Made by a program: the position numbers and the translations under genes. Of a stretch of DNA of 64,000 bases, positions 1-8,335 are shown in pieces. This DNA is from Gemmatimonadota bacterium. Lineage in GTDB: Bacteria > Latescibacterota > UBA2968 > UBA8231. A model generated the notes under the pieces. That model was not told the origin of the DNA. It saw only the letters and a list, made by a program, of their open reading frames with translations, and made no database searches. Every line of letters starts with the position of its first letter. The stretch's first letter is position 1. The DNA lies in the NCBI GenBank assembly GCA_009840005.1, contig VXOR01000002.1, forward strand, positions 5,618-69,617, written 5' to 3'.

Positions 1-478
1 TGAGCCGTTCGGTCCACTGGCTCGCTGGATCCATCGCGTAGTAAAAGCGCTCGTCATATCCGACCAGCACCATTAGATGTCCGACCGAGGAAAAGCCGCC
101 GTGGACGATTACTGGCCGGCCAGCGTCCAACAGCGCGTGCAATTCCCACAACAGTCCAGTTTCGGTCGATTGGTCGCGGACAGTGAGACCGCGCAGCGCG
201 GCTTCCTCGTTAAAGACCTTTTCGAGGCCACCGGTGGTCTGGGCGACGTGCGTACCCCATTTGGCGGAGATCACGTCGGGAGTAATGTCGTCGGCTCCAT
301 AGTATTTGAGCACAATCGCGATGCAGGTGTTTTGGCAGGAGCCAGAGGGATTGATGCGATTGCTGTGCTGGTGAAAATAGGGCACATCCGGGATGTAACC
401 GGCCTCCGTCGGCCCCGCACTGCACCAGCCGGCGACGCACGCCGCTAGTACAACCCTGTAGTACTTCTTCAATCGCAT
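1..478 (-). CDS. C39-like cysteine peptidase, secreted (3' end outside window)
   Basis: Partial gene; the start is in the window and the frame stays open to base 1. The first 159 residues begin with a positively charged stretch, a hydrophobic segment and a Cys/Ala-rich region, so a signal or lipoprotein peptide is likely. The papain-like C39_2 fold is suggested by a GSCQNTC motif (candidate nucleophile Cys48), GHLMVLVGYD (candidate His134) and MDPAS (candidate Asp150), in the right order and spacing. Such proteins cleave peptides outside the cytoplasm or in the envelope. It starts 17 bases after the stop of the glycoside-hydrolase-like gene, so it is probably the third gene of that operon. 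A catalytically inactive relative cannot be excluded. Confidence 0.7.
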   Translation of the reverse strand, partial: MRLKKYYRVVLAACVAGWCSAGPTEAGYIPDVPYFHQHSNRINPSGSCQNTCIAIVLKYYGADDITPDVISAKWGTHVAQTTGGLEKVFNEEAALRGLTVRDQSTETGLLWELHALLDAGRPVIVHGGFSSVGHLMVLVGYDERFYYAMDPASQWTERL

Positions 479-495
479 CCTCTGCACCTATCCGC

Positions 496-2079
496 TCATA
501 TTCCCGACGATTCGCTCGGCCCCAGGTCTAGGTCTTGGCCGCGGTGATAATTGCGCCCCATCAGGTATTTGACATCCAACTCCACATCGCGCACAAAAAT
601 CTCCGGCAGCGCTTGGGCGTCCCGCCGCACCAATTCGACTTCGAGTGTATTGTTCCCCTTTCTCGGCCAGTGTTTGGTGTCTAGCTTAAACGCGTACCAA
701 TACCCCGACCCCGTGCGATAGCGCGGAGCCGTCATCCGGTACATTTCGTTGATCTTGCGCAACAGACTAGCGGGCAACTCCCGGCCATTGAGATAAAACT
801 TCAGTCGGTCGCGCTCGGTGTGGCTCATCACCCGCACCCGCAGCAACACTTCGTGTACCCGGCCGACCTTGGCCCAGCGCCGCAGATCGTCGCTGACCGA
901 CAGGGTGATGGCAGCCTTGTGCCCCTTTTGCAAGTAGGCCGGTAGCTGCATGGTCGTCCCCGGCTCGGTGGTGGGATTGGGGTAGCGCCCGGTCACGGTT
1001 GGTATGTAGTAAATTTTGTCGCACGCGGCCATGACCTCTGGATAGGGCACTTCCCGTAGCTTCTCGTAGAAGGATGCCTGGTACGGCCAGTTCCCAAACC
1101 AGTGCGCCAAGTACAGGCCATCGACGCCCTGCGCCCAGTAGTTGCAGGCGGCCCCGCGCACCATCTCAATGGTCGCCTCCCCCAAGCGATCCGAGTCCAC
1201 GTGGCTTTGCAAGGCCGCGTGCACCCGACAACCCGTGCCTTCGGCCGCCGCAACCAAGGGCCGGAAATCAATGGTCGAATCCAGCAGTTCAGGACCGGAA
1301 AACGACTGGCCGATCAGCACATCGACCAGCCCTTCGCGCAGCCACGCCTCGACGTCCATGCCGACGGCGTAGCATCCCTTGATGCTATAGGGGATGCGAA
1401 TGGCCAATTCGCGTTGCTTGCCACTCCGCTTGACCGCGCGATACACCTTGCGCACCCACTCGGTCATAATCTCGCGGCCCGCATCGACCTCGTCTGGGTG
1501 GAAGTAGTAGGGCTGATAGTTCATCTGCAGTTCAAAGCCATCGACCGGGTATTTCTTTAGCGTCTCGGCAATCAGGGCAAAGCGCTCGGCGCGGACTTCT
1601 TGGTGCTTGAAGTCGAGGCAGGTGTAGCCGGGATAGTCGTCGGGAACGCCGTCTTGCGCACCGATTTCGAGGTGGGCGTTGTCAAAGCGGAAGTCCGAGC
1701 AGCGCACGTCCTCTTCTCTCGGCCCCCGTCCCTGCTGTACCAACAACGTCGGATACACCTGCTTGCCGTACTGGTGAGCGCGGTCGCAAATCAAGCGCAG
1801 GGGATCGAGCCCCTTGCGGATTAGATCGCGGGCATTTTGGTGGGCGCGGCGAAAAATCAAATGCGGCCACCGCTTCACGTTGTGGCCCCACAGCTCCCCC
1901 ACCTCAGTGTCGTGCAGCACCGTGCGGCCGTCGCCGAGGCAGAACATGATGGCTTCAACCGGCGTGCCCAACAGCTCGTCCACCCCCTGCTCGTATTCCT
2001 CCTTCTGCATCGGCGGCTCGTACATGTAGATCAGCGGGTGCCGGCCGTCGTGGTAAAACATGATTTTAGGCTTAGGCAT
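496..2079 (-). CDS. Glycoside-hydrolase-like TIM-barrel protein
   Basis: A 527-residue protein without a signal peptide. The first 360 residues read as an (alpha/beta)8 barrel of the family-10-like putative glycosidase type: motifs such as KQVYPTLLVQ, VDGFELQMNYQPYYF and DGLYLAHWFGNWPY alternate strand and helix, with acidic residues at strand ends. The last 150 residues look like a beta-sandwich (FYLNGRELP, NNTLEVELV) of the kind that follows catalytic domains. An ATG preceded by GAGG supports the start. The gene lies 12 bases after a Gfo/Idh/MocA gene, as is common in sugar-degradation sets. Substrate cannot be told from sequence, and a non-enzymatic role is possible. Confidence 0.6.
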   Translation of the reverse strand: MPKPKIMFYHDGRHPLIYMYEPPMQKEEYEQGVDELLGTPVEAIMFCLGDGRTVLHDTEVGELWGHNVKRWPHLIFRRAHQNARDLIRKGLDPLRLICDRAHQYGKQVYPTLLVQQGRGPREEDVRCSDFRFDNAHLEIGAQDGVPDDYPGYTCLDFKHQEVRAERFALIAETLKKYPVDGFELQMNYQPYYFHPDEVDAGREIMTEWVRKVYRAVKRSGKQRELAIRIPYSIKGCYAVGMDVEAWLREGLVDVLIGQSFSGPELLDSTIDFRPLVAAAEGTGCRVHAALQSHVDSDRLGEATIEMVRGAACNYWAQGVDGLYLAHWFGNWPYQASFYEKLREVPYPEVMAACDKIYYIPTVTGRYPNPTTEPGTTMQLPAYLQKGHKAAITLSVSDDLRRWAKVGRVHEVLLRVRVMSHTERDRLKFYLNGRELPASLLRKINEMYRMTAPRYRTGSGYWYAFKLDTKHWPRKGNNTLEVELVRRDAQALPEIFVRDVELDVKYLMGRNYHRGQDLDLGPSESSGI

Positions 2080-2091
2080 GGTCTGGCTCCT

Positions 2092-3195
2092 CTAGGTCCA
2101 GTTGCGCGAATCAGGCACGGCCACCCAAACCGACCCTTGGGCGAGAGACTGTTGGCTGACGAGGCCGGGCAAGGTCATGTCCATCGCCAAGTCGATGCCA
2201 ATGGCCGGTTCCTTTTCCTCGCGGATGGCCGCGACAAAGTCCTGTACCTCCCAATAGTCGCCGCCGCCGTGGCCCGCGGCGAGGGCTTCTGCGGGTGGAT
2301 GCCGCCAATGATCGGGCAAAAATTCCTCTAAGGCTTCCAAAGACTCCCAGCGCGGCTGCTCACTGCGATTGCGCAGCCAGACCTTGGCCGCAGCCCCAAA
2401 GCCGTCGGCCGACTCGTACGCGCCATCGGTCCCCTGCAACGCATAGTGCACCATGTGGTGCGGCCGGTCCGAGAGCATATCGACCCGGATATGGGCCAAT
2501 CCGCCGCCCGACAGCCGGCACATCATGGTCACCGAGTCCTCCATTTCGTACAAATCGCCACGCGGATCGCGGTAGTGATTCCCGGTGCCCACGGCGCAGA
2601 CAGCCACCACTCGCTGCCCGGCAAACCACGTCAGCACCGGCCCCAAGCTATGCGTGCCATAGGTGCAGCCATTGACGCCCGTCTGCCAATGCCGCCGCCA
2701 AGGCGTGATCTCGTTGAGCTGTTTCAGTTCGTGGATATAAGCCCCTTCGGCGTAGTACAGCTCGCCGAAAAAGCCGCGCTCAACCAACGCTTTTACCAGT
2801 GTGTTGGGCTTGGTGTACACGTAGTTTTCAGCCATCATATAGACGGCTTGGCTGCGCCGTGCCGCCCGCGTCAAATCGCGGCACTCCTCGACCGATACCC
2901 CGGCCGTCACCTCGCTGAGCACGTGGATGTCGCGCTCCAAGGCCGCGATGGCCTGAGGCACGTGCCACGGCATGGGCGAGCCTACGACGACCGCGTCCAC
3001 CCCCCCAGCGTCGAGCATTTCACCGGCGTCCGTAAAGACCTGTTCAACACCCAATTCAGCCGCGTGGCGCTCGACCTCTTCCCGGCGGATGTCGCACAGC
3101 GCGGTAATTTCCGTGGCCGGATGAGCCAGCAGGGTAGGAGTAAAGCCGCTTCCGCGACCAGCAGCACCAATCACACCAAAGCGTATTTTGTCCAT
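2092..3195 (-). CDS. Gfo/Idh/MocA family oxidoreductase
   Basis: 367 residues. The N-terminal Rossmann fold begins at once (GVIGAAGRGSG, NAD(P)-binding) and is followed by the family's strand order: ALCDIRREE, then VDAVVVGSPMPWH, then HVLSEVTAG. The usual EKP motif is replaced by SEVTAG, a variant common in bacterial sugar-acid branches of this family. The C-terminal half is the mixed beta-sheet dimerisation and substrate domain, with NYVYTKPN early in it. It probably oxidises or epimerises a sugar or cyclitol. It is the first gene of a three-gene minus-strand run with the barrel protein and peptidase, and is divergent from the DUF5069 gene. Confidence 0.85.
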   Translation of the reverse strand: MDKIRFGVIGAAGRGSGFTPTLLAHPATEITALCDIRREEVERHAAELGVEQVFTDAGEMLDAGGVDAVVVGSPMPWHVPQAIAALERDIHVLSEVTAGVSVEECRDLTRAARRSQAVYMMAENYVYTKPNTLVKALVERGFFGELYYAEGAYIHELKQLNEITPWRRHWQTGVNGCTYGTHSLGPVLTWFAGQRVVAVCAVGTGNHYRDPRGDLYEMEDSVTMMCRLSGGGLAHIRVDMLSDRPHHMVHYALQGTDGAYESADGFGAAAKVWLRNRSEQPRWESLEALEEFLPDHWRHPPAEALAAGHGGGDYWEVQDFVAAIREEKEPAIGIDLAMDMTLPGLVSQQSLAQGSVWVAVPDSRNWT

Positions 3196-3208
3196 GTTCT
3201 ATAACCGT

Positions 3209-3237
3209 TTGACAATCGACCCGAACAACCGTACTGT
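3209..3237 (+). promoter_or_regulatory. Sigma-70-type promoter of the DUF5069 gene
   Basis: TTGACA at 3209-3214, a 17-base spacer, then TACTGT at 3232-3237. It sits 43 bases before the ATG at 3280, which carries a strong AGGAGG site. The -10 box is only a partial match. Confidence 0.5.
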
Positions 3238-3279
3238 TGTAGGCCGTTTTTTCAACCCATTCCCTATAGGAGGAATCTC

Positions 3280-3714
3280 ATGGCCATTATACCTAACATC
3301 AGTTCGGATATCGCCGGGCCGCTCGGCGCGATTCACCTACCCCGCTTGTGGTCCAAGCTGCGCCTAAGCGCGGCTGGCGAACTGCCCGCAGACTACCCGG
3401 AATGCGGCGCAGGCTTCGATCAGATGGTCCTCGACGGCCTCAGCATCGATCGCGACGCGGCCGTAGCCTATGTCAAGGACAACAAGGCCAGCTATATCGA
3501 ATTTGAAAACTGGGTCAAGGCCCAGCGCGGCGGCTCCATTCCGCAGAGCGAAATCGACGCTTCCAACGCCGCCATCTGTGGCTACAACCACGACGACGAG
3601 ACCCGCACCGACATCCTCGGTGCCGCTGGTCTCAGTGACGACGGCAGCATCCTCGACGCCGTCAACCTCAACAACCTCGACGACTGGACTGAACTGCACA
3701 ACGCCCTGAGCTAA
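3280..3714 (+). CDS. DUF5069 domain-containing protein
   Basis: 144 residues and a complete match in length to the DUF5069 family: an early HLPRLWSKLRL segment, GAGFDQMVLDGL, then a region ending in ASYIEFENWV. These are small cytoplasmic proteins of unknown function, frequent in Verrucomicrobia, Planctomycetes and related phyla. The ATG has a very good ribosome-binding site (TAGGAGG, seven bases upstream). The protein stands alone between its own promoter and a hairpin terminator, so it is a single-gene transcript. Codon use matches the surrounding genes. Confidence 0.8.
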   Translation: MAIIPNISSDIAGPLGAIHLPRLWSKLRLSAAGELPADYPECGAGFDQMVLDGLSIDRDAAVAYVKDNKASYIEFENWVKAQRGGSIPQSEIDASNAAICGYNHDDETRTDILGAAGLSDDGSILDAVNLNNLDDWTELHNALS

Positions 3715-3739
3715 CAGGAAGTCGTCCCACTCGTCTGCC

Positions 3740-3768
3740 GGCCCGCTTCCGCTCGTTGGAGGCGGGCC
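3740..3768 (+). terminator. Hairpin terminator after the DUF5069 gene
   Basis: Arms 3740-3750 and 3758-3768 (GGCCCGCTTCC and GGAGGCGGGCC, one G-T pair) enclose a seven-base loop. The following GCTTTGTCGTTT is only modestly T-rich. Confidence 0.6.
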
Positions 3769-3826
3769 GCTTTGTCGTTTGCCGCTCGCCTATTCATACC
3801 GCCTTTTGGCCGGGCTGTCAACGCCC

Positions 3827-3855
3827 TTGATAGCCCTCCACTAAGTTTGTACTTT
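3827..3855 (+). promoter_or_regulatory. Sigma-70-type promoter of the M20 deacylase gene
   Basis: TTGATA at 3827-3832, 17-base spacer, TACTTT at 3850-3855; the coding start is 35 bases further on at 3891. Confidence 0.5.
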
Positions 3856-3890
3856 GTGCCGGACACCCTCTCTGCGAAAGCGAATCTGCA

Positions 3891-5021
3891 ATGAAACTCG
3901 ATGTCGTCAAACTGACCAAGGCATTAGTCGCCTATCCCTCGGAAAGCCAAACCAGCAACGTAGAAGTCACCCAGCACGTAGCCGGGGTCTTAGACCAGCT
4001 TGGTTTCCACATAGAAGAGGTGCCCTACACAGATGAGGCGGGCGTGGACAAGCTCTCCATCGTCGGCAAGTTGGGCACTGGAGAGGGCGGGCTAGCCTTG
4101 ATGAGCCACGATGATGTCGTCCCCGCCAATCCCGCCGACGGTTGGCTTCGCGACCCCTATGACCCCTACGAGGCCAACGACAAGCTCTACGGCCGCGGTT
4201 CCTGCGACATGAAAGGCCCCCTTGCCGCTTCGATTTGCGCGGCCGCCCGTTTCAAGGCCGCCGATCTCAAAGCCCCGCTCTACATCGTCGTCACAGCCGA
4301 CGAGGAGGTCCTCTGCGTCGGCGCACAAAAGGTCACGGCCCATTCCAAGTTCTTTGCCGAGGCCAGCACCGGCTGTGGCATTATCTGCGAACCCACCAGC
4401 CTTCGCGTGGTCCACGCCCACAAAGGCTCGCTCGCCATGCAAGTCACGGCCAAAGGACGCCCTGCACACACCAGCACCTTGAAGGGCACCAACGCCAACC
4501 TCAAGATGATTCCCTTTCTCGCGGAAATGAAGAAATTCAACGAGCGAGTGCTCAGCGCACACCGCTACCGCAACGAGGAATTCGCGCCGCCGCATTCCGA
4601 GTGGTGCATCGGCATCAACGACCACAACCGCGCCACCAACATTTCCCCCGCCCAGAGCATCTGCACCCTCAACTACCGCCCCATGCCCGGCATCGACGTC
4701 GATGATATCATCGACAGAACCCGCAAAAGCGCGAAAAAACACGGCCTCAACTTCGAACTCAAACACCGCGGCGAGCCGCTCTACACCGCGGTGGACGCCC
4801 CACTGGTCCGCACGGCGCTCAAGCTAACGGGCCGCTGCAAGCCCACCACAGTGGCCTACGGCACCGACGGCATGGCTTTTTTTAAGAAGATGAAACAAAT
4901 GATCGTCCTCGGCCCGGGCGACATTGCGCAAGCCCACACCGCCAACGAATGGATCAAAACCGACCAGCTGCACGCAGGTGCCGACCTCTACGCCCGCTTC
5001 ATCGAGCACACCTGCGTTTAG
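3891..5021 (+). CDS. M20 family deacylase/peptidase (ArgE/DapE-like)
   Basis: 376 residues, typical of zinc-dependent ArgE/DapE/carboxypeptidase G2-type enzymes that hydrolyse N-acyl or peptide bonds of small substrates. Metal and catalytic residues are all visible: SHDDVV (His73, Asp75), GRGSCDMKG (Asp106), ADEE (Glu138-Glu139), ICEPT (Glu167) and a late AQAHTANE histidine. The middle segment (about 180-290) is the lid or dimerisation domain with AKGRPAHTS. The gene is monocistronic with its own promoter and is followed by a palindromic repeat element. Acetylornithine deacetylase is one possibility, but no arginine or lysine gene is next to it, so the substrate is open. Confidence 0.8.
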   Translation: MKLDVVKLTKALVAYPSESQTSNVEVTQHVAGVLDQLGFHIEEVPYTDEAGVDKLSIVGKLGTGEGGLALMSHDDVVPANPADGWLRDPYDPYEANDKLYGRGSCDMKGPLAASICAAARFKAADLKAPLYIVVTADEEVLCVGAQKVTAHSKFFAEASTGCGIICEPTSLRVVHAHKGSLAMQVTAKGRPAHTSTLKGTNANLKMIPFLAEMKKFNERVLSAHRYRNEEFAPPHSEWCIGINDHNRATNISPAQSICTLNYRPMPGIDVDDIIDRTRKSAKKHGLNFELKHRGEPLYTAVDAPLVRTALKLTGRCKPTTVAYGTDGMAFFKKMKQMIVLGPGDIAQAHTANEWIKTDQLHAGADLYARFIEHTCV

Positions 5022-5066
5022 ATGCCGAAAAGAGCTAACGTCGGAATTCTTTTAATTACGAAGAAT

Positions 5067-5246
5067 CTAAGTACACGACAGTAATCCAGTGGACGTTAGG
5101 CATGGGAGCGCTGAGATGCTTCGACTCCGCTTTGCGGAGTTTATCTTGAGCGAAGCCGAAAGGCTCAGCATGACCGGGGATGACGCCCATGTCGTCATGC
5201 TGAGCGAAGCGAAGCATCTCATACCGCGCTACTGTCGTGTACTTAG
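5067..5246. repeat. MITE-like palindromic element with 17-bp terminal inverted repeats
   Basis: Perfect inverted repeats ctaagtacacgacagta (5067-5083) and its complement (5230-5246) bound a 180-base non-coding block. Inside lies a second nested inverted repeat, gagatgcttcg at 5113-5123 against 5210-5220, with several copies of the GCTGAGCGAAGC type word. The inner core resembles the palindrome at 60637-60735. No protein is encoded. No flanking target duplication was obvious by eye. Confidence 0.65.
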
Positions 5247-5300
5247 GTAGGAATATAAAGTTACAAGATCTCTACGAATCAGCAGGCTTTCGCTACCCCC

Positions 5301-6110
5301 TCAATCCCAAAGATCCACCCCAGCCAGCTTCCGCCCCACACTCGTCAACTCAGCCGTCTTCTCTTCGTGGTGCTCGCGTTCCTCGGCGTAGCGCCCTAGC
5401 CCGGACAACCGCCGCTGCCAAAAGTCCGTGCGCAACCGCCGCGCCTCTTCGCTCTCTCCGGCTGGACTCATGGTGATGTACTGCGCCACGCGAGGCATGT
5501 CGCCGCGATTGACGCTCGCCGTATGTGGCAGGGCCGTGCGCCAGATAACCAAGTCACCCGCTTCGGCACCGATGCGCTGCGCTCCCAAGGCCAGCAAGTC
5601 TTGCTCGCGGGGATTGGTATCCTCCGGCAGTTCGTCGAGCCACGCATCTAAACGCCGGTGGAATCCCGGCACGCAGATAAAGGCCCCCTGCTCGGCCGGC
5701 GTGTCGCTTAGATAGAGCACGCCCTGCACGCCAAAGGACAACGGACGCTTATCCAAGGACGCGTCCCAGTGCAAATTGTGCTCGGGCGCGTCTTTGTCTA
5801 AGGTCGGCGGATTGATGCTGGCTCGGTCGTGGCTGACCCACAGCTTGTCCGTTCCCCAAATCTGGCTAAAGGCCCGGTGCACCCGAGGGGCCGTGCGGTT
5901 GTCCCACATGGTCTGGTGGTGGTAAATCTCGACCATGATGCCGCGCCGATCCTCTGGGTACCAAGTCCCAGAATCGTCGGGGTCCATGCCCGTAAATGCC
6001 CACACCGCCTGCCCAGTGCGCTCGGCCTGATCGCGGTCGATTACCTGACGCGCGACCACGTACCCCTGTTCGGCAAAGAAATCCAGTTCTTCCCTGCTCA
6101 AGACATTCAT
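5301..6110 (-). CDS. Phytanoyl-CoA dioxygenase (PhyH) family protein
   Basis: 269 residues from the ATG at 6110; a longer upstream reading is rejected because it would run into asd. The iron(II)/2-oxoglutarate facial triad is visible: HNLHWDAS gives His114 and Asp116, and ALPHTASVN gives His196, inside a jelly-roll sequence (GDLVIWRTALPH). The family hydroxylates small molecules, lipids or natural products. It follows asd by 14 bases and may be co-transcribed with the threonine genes, which is not a known functional link. A second PhyH gene lies at 59711-60556. The substrate cannot be predicted. Confidence 0.82.
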   Translation of the reverse strand: MNVLSREELDFFAEQGYVVARQVIDRDQAERTGQAVWAFTGMDPDDSGTWYPEDRRGIMVEIYHHQTMWDNRTAPRVHRAFSQIWGTDKLWVSHDRASINPPTLDKDAPEHNLHWDASLDKRPLSFGVQGVLYLSDTPAEQGAFICVPGFHRRLDAWLDELPEDTNPREQDLLALGAQRIGAEAGDLVIWRTALPHTASVNRGDMPRVAQYITMSPAGESEEARRLRTDFWQRRLSGLGRYAEEREHHEEKTAELTSVGRKLAGVDLWD

Positions 6111-6124
6111 GGCGTTTTCCCCCG

Positions 6125-7153
6125 TTATAACAATTTTCGCGCGATGAGCTCCTCGGCGATTTGCACGGCGTTTAGAGCCGCCCCCTTGCGCAACTGATCG
6201 CCGCTGACCCACAAGTCCAGCCCAGTTCCGTCGGGCCGCGAAATATCCTGGCGAATGCGCCCGACCAGTACTTCGTCGCAGCCAGAAGCCTCAATCGGCA
6301 TGGGGAAATAGTTCTGCTCGGGATCATTCACGATCCGCACGCCCGCAGCCTCCGCCAAAATGGCCTCGGCCTCGGCAGCCGGAAAGGGTTCGGCAAACTC
6401 CACGTTGATCGCCTCGGAATGCGCCCGCAGCACGGGCACGCGAATGGTCGTGGCCGAGATCTGCAGCGCACCGTCGTGGAACATCTTGCGGGTCTCGTGC
6501 ACCATTTTCAGTTCTTCTTCGCAATACCCCTCCGGCCCGACAGCCGAATCGTGCGAAAACAAATTAAAGGCAATCGGGTGCGGGAATTCAGCCGGCTCGG
6601 CCTCTTCCCCGGCGAGCACCTGCCGCGTCTGCTCCTCCAACTCCTCCATGGCCCCCGCCCCTGCGCCGCTGACGGCCTGATAGGTCGAGACCACGATTCG
6701 CTTGACCGGACGCCGCTGATAGAGCGGCCAGACCGCCACGTCCATGATGATCGTCGAACAATTCGGATTGGCGATGATGCCGCGATGTGCCGCCAAGTCC
6801 TCGGGATTGATCTCGGGCACTACCAGCGGCACGTCCGGGTCCATTCGATAGGCCGACGTGTTATCGACGACCACCGCACCCGCGGCTACTGCGTGCGGAT
6901 TAAACTGCTTGCTCAAACTGCCCCCGGCCGAGGCCAAGACGATATCCACGCCGGCAAAGGAATCCTCGCCGAGTTCCTGCACCTGAATCGAGCTGCCGTT
7001 AAAGGAAATGGCGCGCCCAGCCGAGCGGGCCGAGGCCAACAGCCGCAACTCGCCGACGGGAAAGTCGCGCTCGGCGAGTATTTCTAACAGCACCTGCCCT
7101 ACGGCTCCAGTCGCGCCCATAATAGCTACGTTGTACGTATCAGTCACCTGCAT
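6125..7153 (-). CDS. asd: Aspartate-semialdehyde dehydrogenase
   Basis: 342 residues, the usual length. It reduces aspartyl phosphate to aspartate semialdehyde with NADPH, the branch point to lysine, threonine and methionine. The NADP-binding GATGAVGQ motif is at residues 13-20, the catalytic cysteine is in NPNCSTI (Cys132), and the acid/base histidine is in RAHSEAIN (His245). The ATG at 7153 overlaps the end of the phosphoglycerate-mutase-like gene by ten bases and has a CGGAG site. Together with hom and that kinase-like gene it forms the core of an aspartate-to-threonine operon. Confidence 0.95.
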   Translation of the reverse strand: MQVTDTYNVAIMGATGAVGQVLLEILAERDFPVGELRLLASARSAGRAISFNGSSIQVQELGEDSFAGVDIVLASAGGSLSKQFNPHAVAAGAVVVDNTSAYRMDPDVPLVVPEINPEDLAAHRGIIANPNCSTIIMDVAVWPLYQRRPVKRIVVSTYQAVSGAGAGAMEELEEQTRQVLAGEEAEPAEFPHPIAFNLFSHDSAVGPEGYCEEELKMVHETRKMFHDGALQISATTIRVPVLRAHSEAINVEFAEPFPAAEAEAILAEAAGVRIVNDPEQNYFPMPIEASGCDEVLVGRIRQDISRPDGTGLDLWVSGDQLRKGAALNAVQIAEELIARKLL

Positions 7154-8334
7154 TTCTCCGTTAGATAATCCATCAATACATGTCCGTGCTCTACCTGCAT
7201 ACTACCCCACTCGGCCGCCCGCTCTCCATAGGCTTGCATCGAGTCGGCCTCAATCCCCGTCCCCCATAGCACAAAGGGCACTGGCTCGCGGCTGTGAGTG
7301 CGCCGCACAATGGGCGTGCGGTGGTCAGGGGTCAGCAGCACTCGATGCGGTCCCATCGACTCTAACCCCGTCAAAATCGGGCCGACGACGCGGGCGTCGA
7401 AATCCTCAATGGCCTGTACCTTGGCCTGCGGGTCGCCGTTGTGCCCGGCTTCGTCCGGAGCCTCAACGTGGACATAGACAAAATCGGCGTGCTGTAAAGT
7501 TTCCAACGCGTATTCGGCCTTGCCCTCGTAGTTAGTGTCGAGATACCCGGTAATACCGGGCACCTCGATGACCTCTAAGCCCGCGCTTTTGCCGATGCCG
7601 CGCACTAAGTCAACGGCTGAGATGACGCCGCCCTGCAACCCGTAGCGTTCCGACAAAGGCTTCAAGCGCAACGCACGCCCGGATCCCCAAAGCCATATCG
7701 CATTGGCCGGCCGCTCCCCGCGAGCCGAACGAACTGCATTGACCGGAGAAGACGCGAGAATGGGGCCAGCCGCATCCATGAGGGCGCAGATTTTCTCAGC
7801 CCCTGCGCCCGTAGGCTCATGTGCGGCCATGGACTCGCCCATAATGTCGTGCGGCGGATAGGTTTCCACTTCTTCCGGGCCGCGCTCCCACACCAGCAAG
7901 TGGCGATAGCCCACTCCGGGATAGAAGCGCAAAGACGGTCCCCCCAACTCATCCGCCAAGGTCTCTACCAATTCGGCTGCTTCTTCGCTGTCAATGTGGC
8001 CGGCGCTGTAATCGACCAGCACGTCGTCCTCTCCGTAGATCAGGTTCATGCGGAAGGCCACCCCATCGTCGCCCAAATCAACGCCCATGCTCGCGGCTTC
8101 CAACGGCGCACGGCCCGTGTAGTGCACCCGGCTGTCGTAGCCGAAAATTTCGAGGTTGCCGATGTCGCTGCCTGGATGCCGCTGCGCCGGGATCATCTGC
8201 ACCAATCCCCCAGCCCCCTCGCAGGCCAAGCGATCCATGCAGGGCGTGGCGGCCGCTTCCAACGGCGTCTGCCCGTCCAGTTCATCGAGCGGATAGTCCG
8301 CCGCTCCATCAGGCACCAACACGACGTAGCGCAC
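7144..8334 (-). CDS. Phosphoglycerate-mutase-like protein, probable homoserine kinase
   Basis: 396 residues of the alkaline-phosphatase superfamily, archaeal-type ApgM branch: it opens with VVLVPDGAADYPL, followed by TPLEAAATPCMDRLA, and later carries EAPDEAGHNGD and LTPDHRTPI, which supply metal ligands. The start is GTG, one base after the hom stop, with GGAGG upstream inside hom. The ApgM-like family contains a subgroup long proposed (TIGR02535 type) to be homoserine kinase. The position between hom and asd, with no classical thrB nearby, argues strongly for that role here rather than glycolysis. No thrC is in the window. Family assignment is firm; the kinase role is inference from context. 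Confidence 0.8.
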   Translation of the reverse strand: MRYVVLVPDGAADYPLDELDGQTPLEAAATPCMDRLACEGAGGLVQMIPAQRHPGSDIGNLEIFGYDSRVHYTGRAPLEAASMGVDLGDDGVAFRMNLIYGEDDVLVDYSAGHIDSEEAAELVETLADELGGPSLRFYPGVGYRHLLVWERGPEEVETYPPHDIMGESMAAHEPTGAGAEKICALMDAAGPILASSPVNAVRSARGERPANAIWLWGSGRALRLKPLSERYGLQGGVISAVDLVRGIGKSAGLEVIEVPGITGYLDTNYEGKAEYALETLQHADFVYVHVEAPDEAGHNGDPQAKVQAIEDFDARVVGPILTGLESMGPHRVLLTPDHRTPIVRRTHSREPVPFVLWGTGIEADSMQAYGERAAEWGSMQVEHGHVLMDYLTEKCR

Positions 8335-8335
8335 C

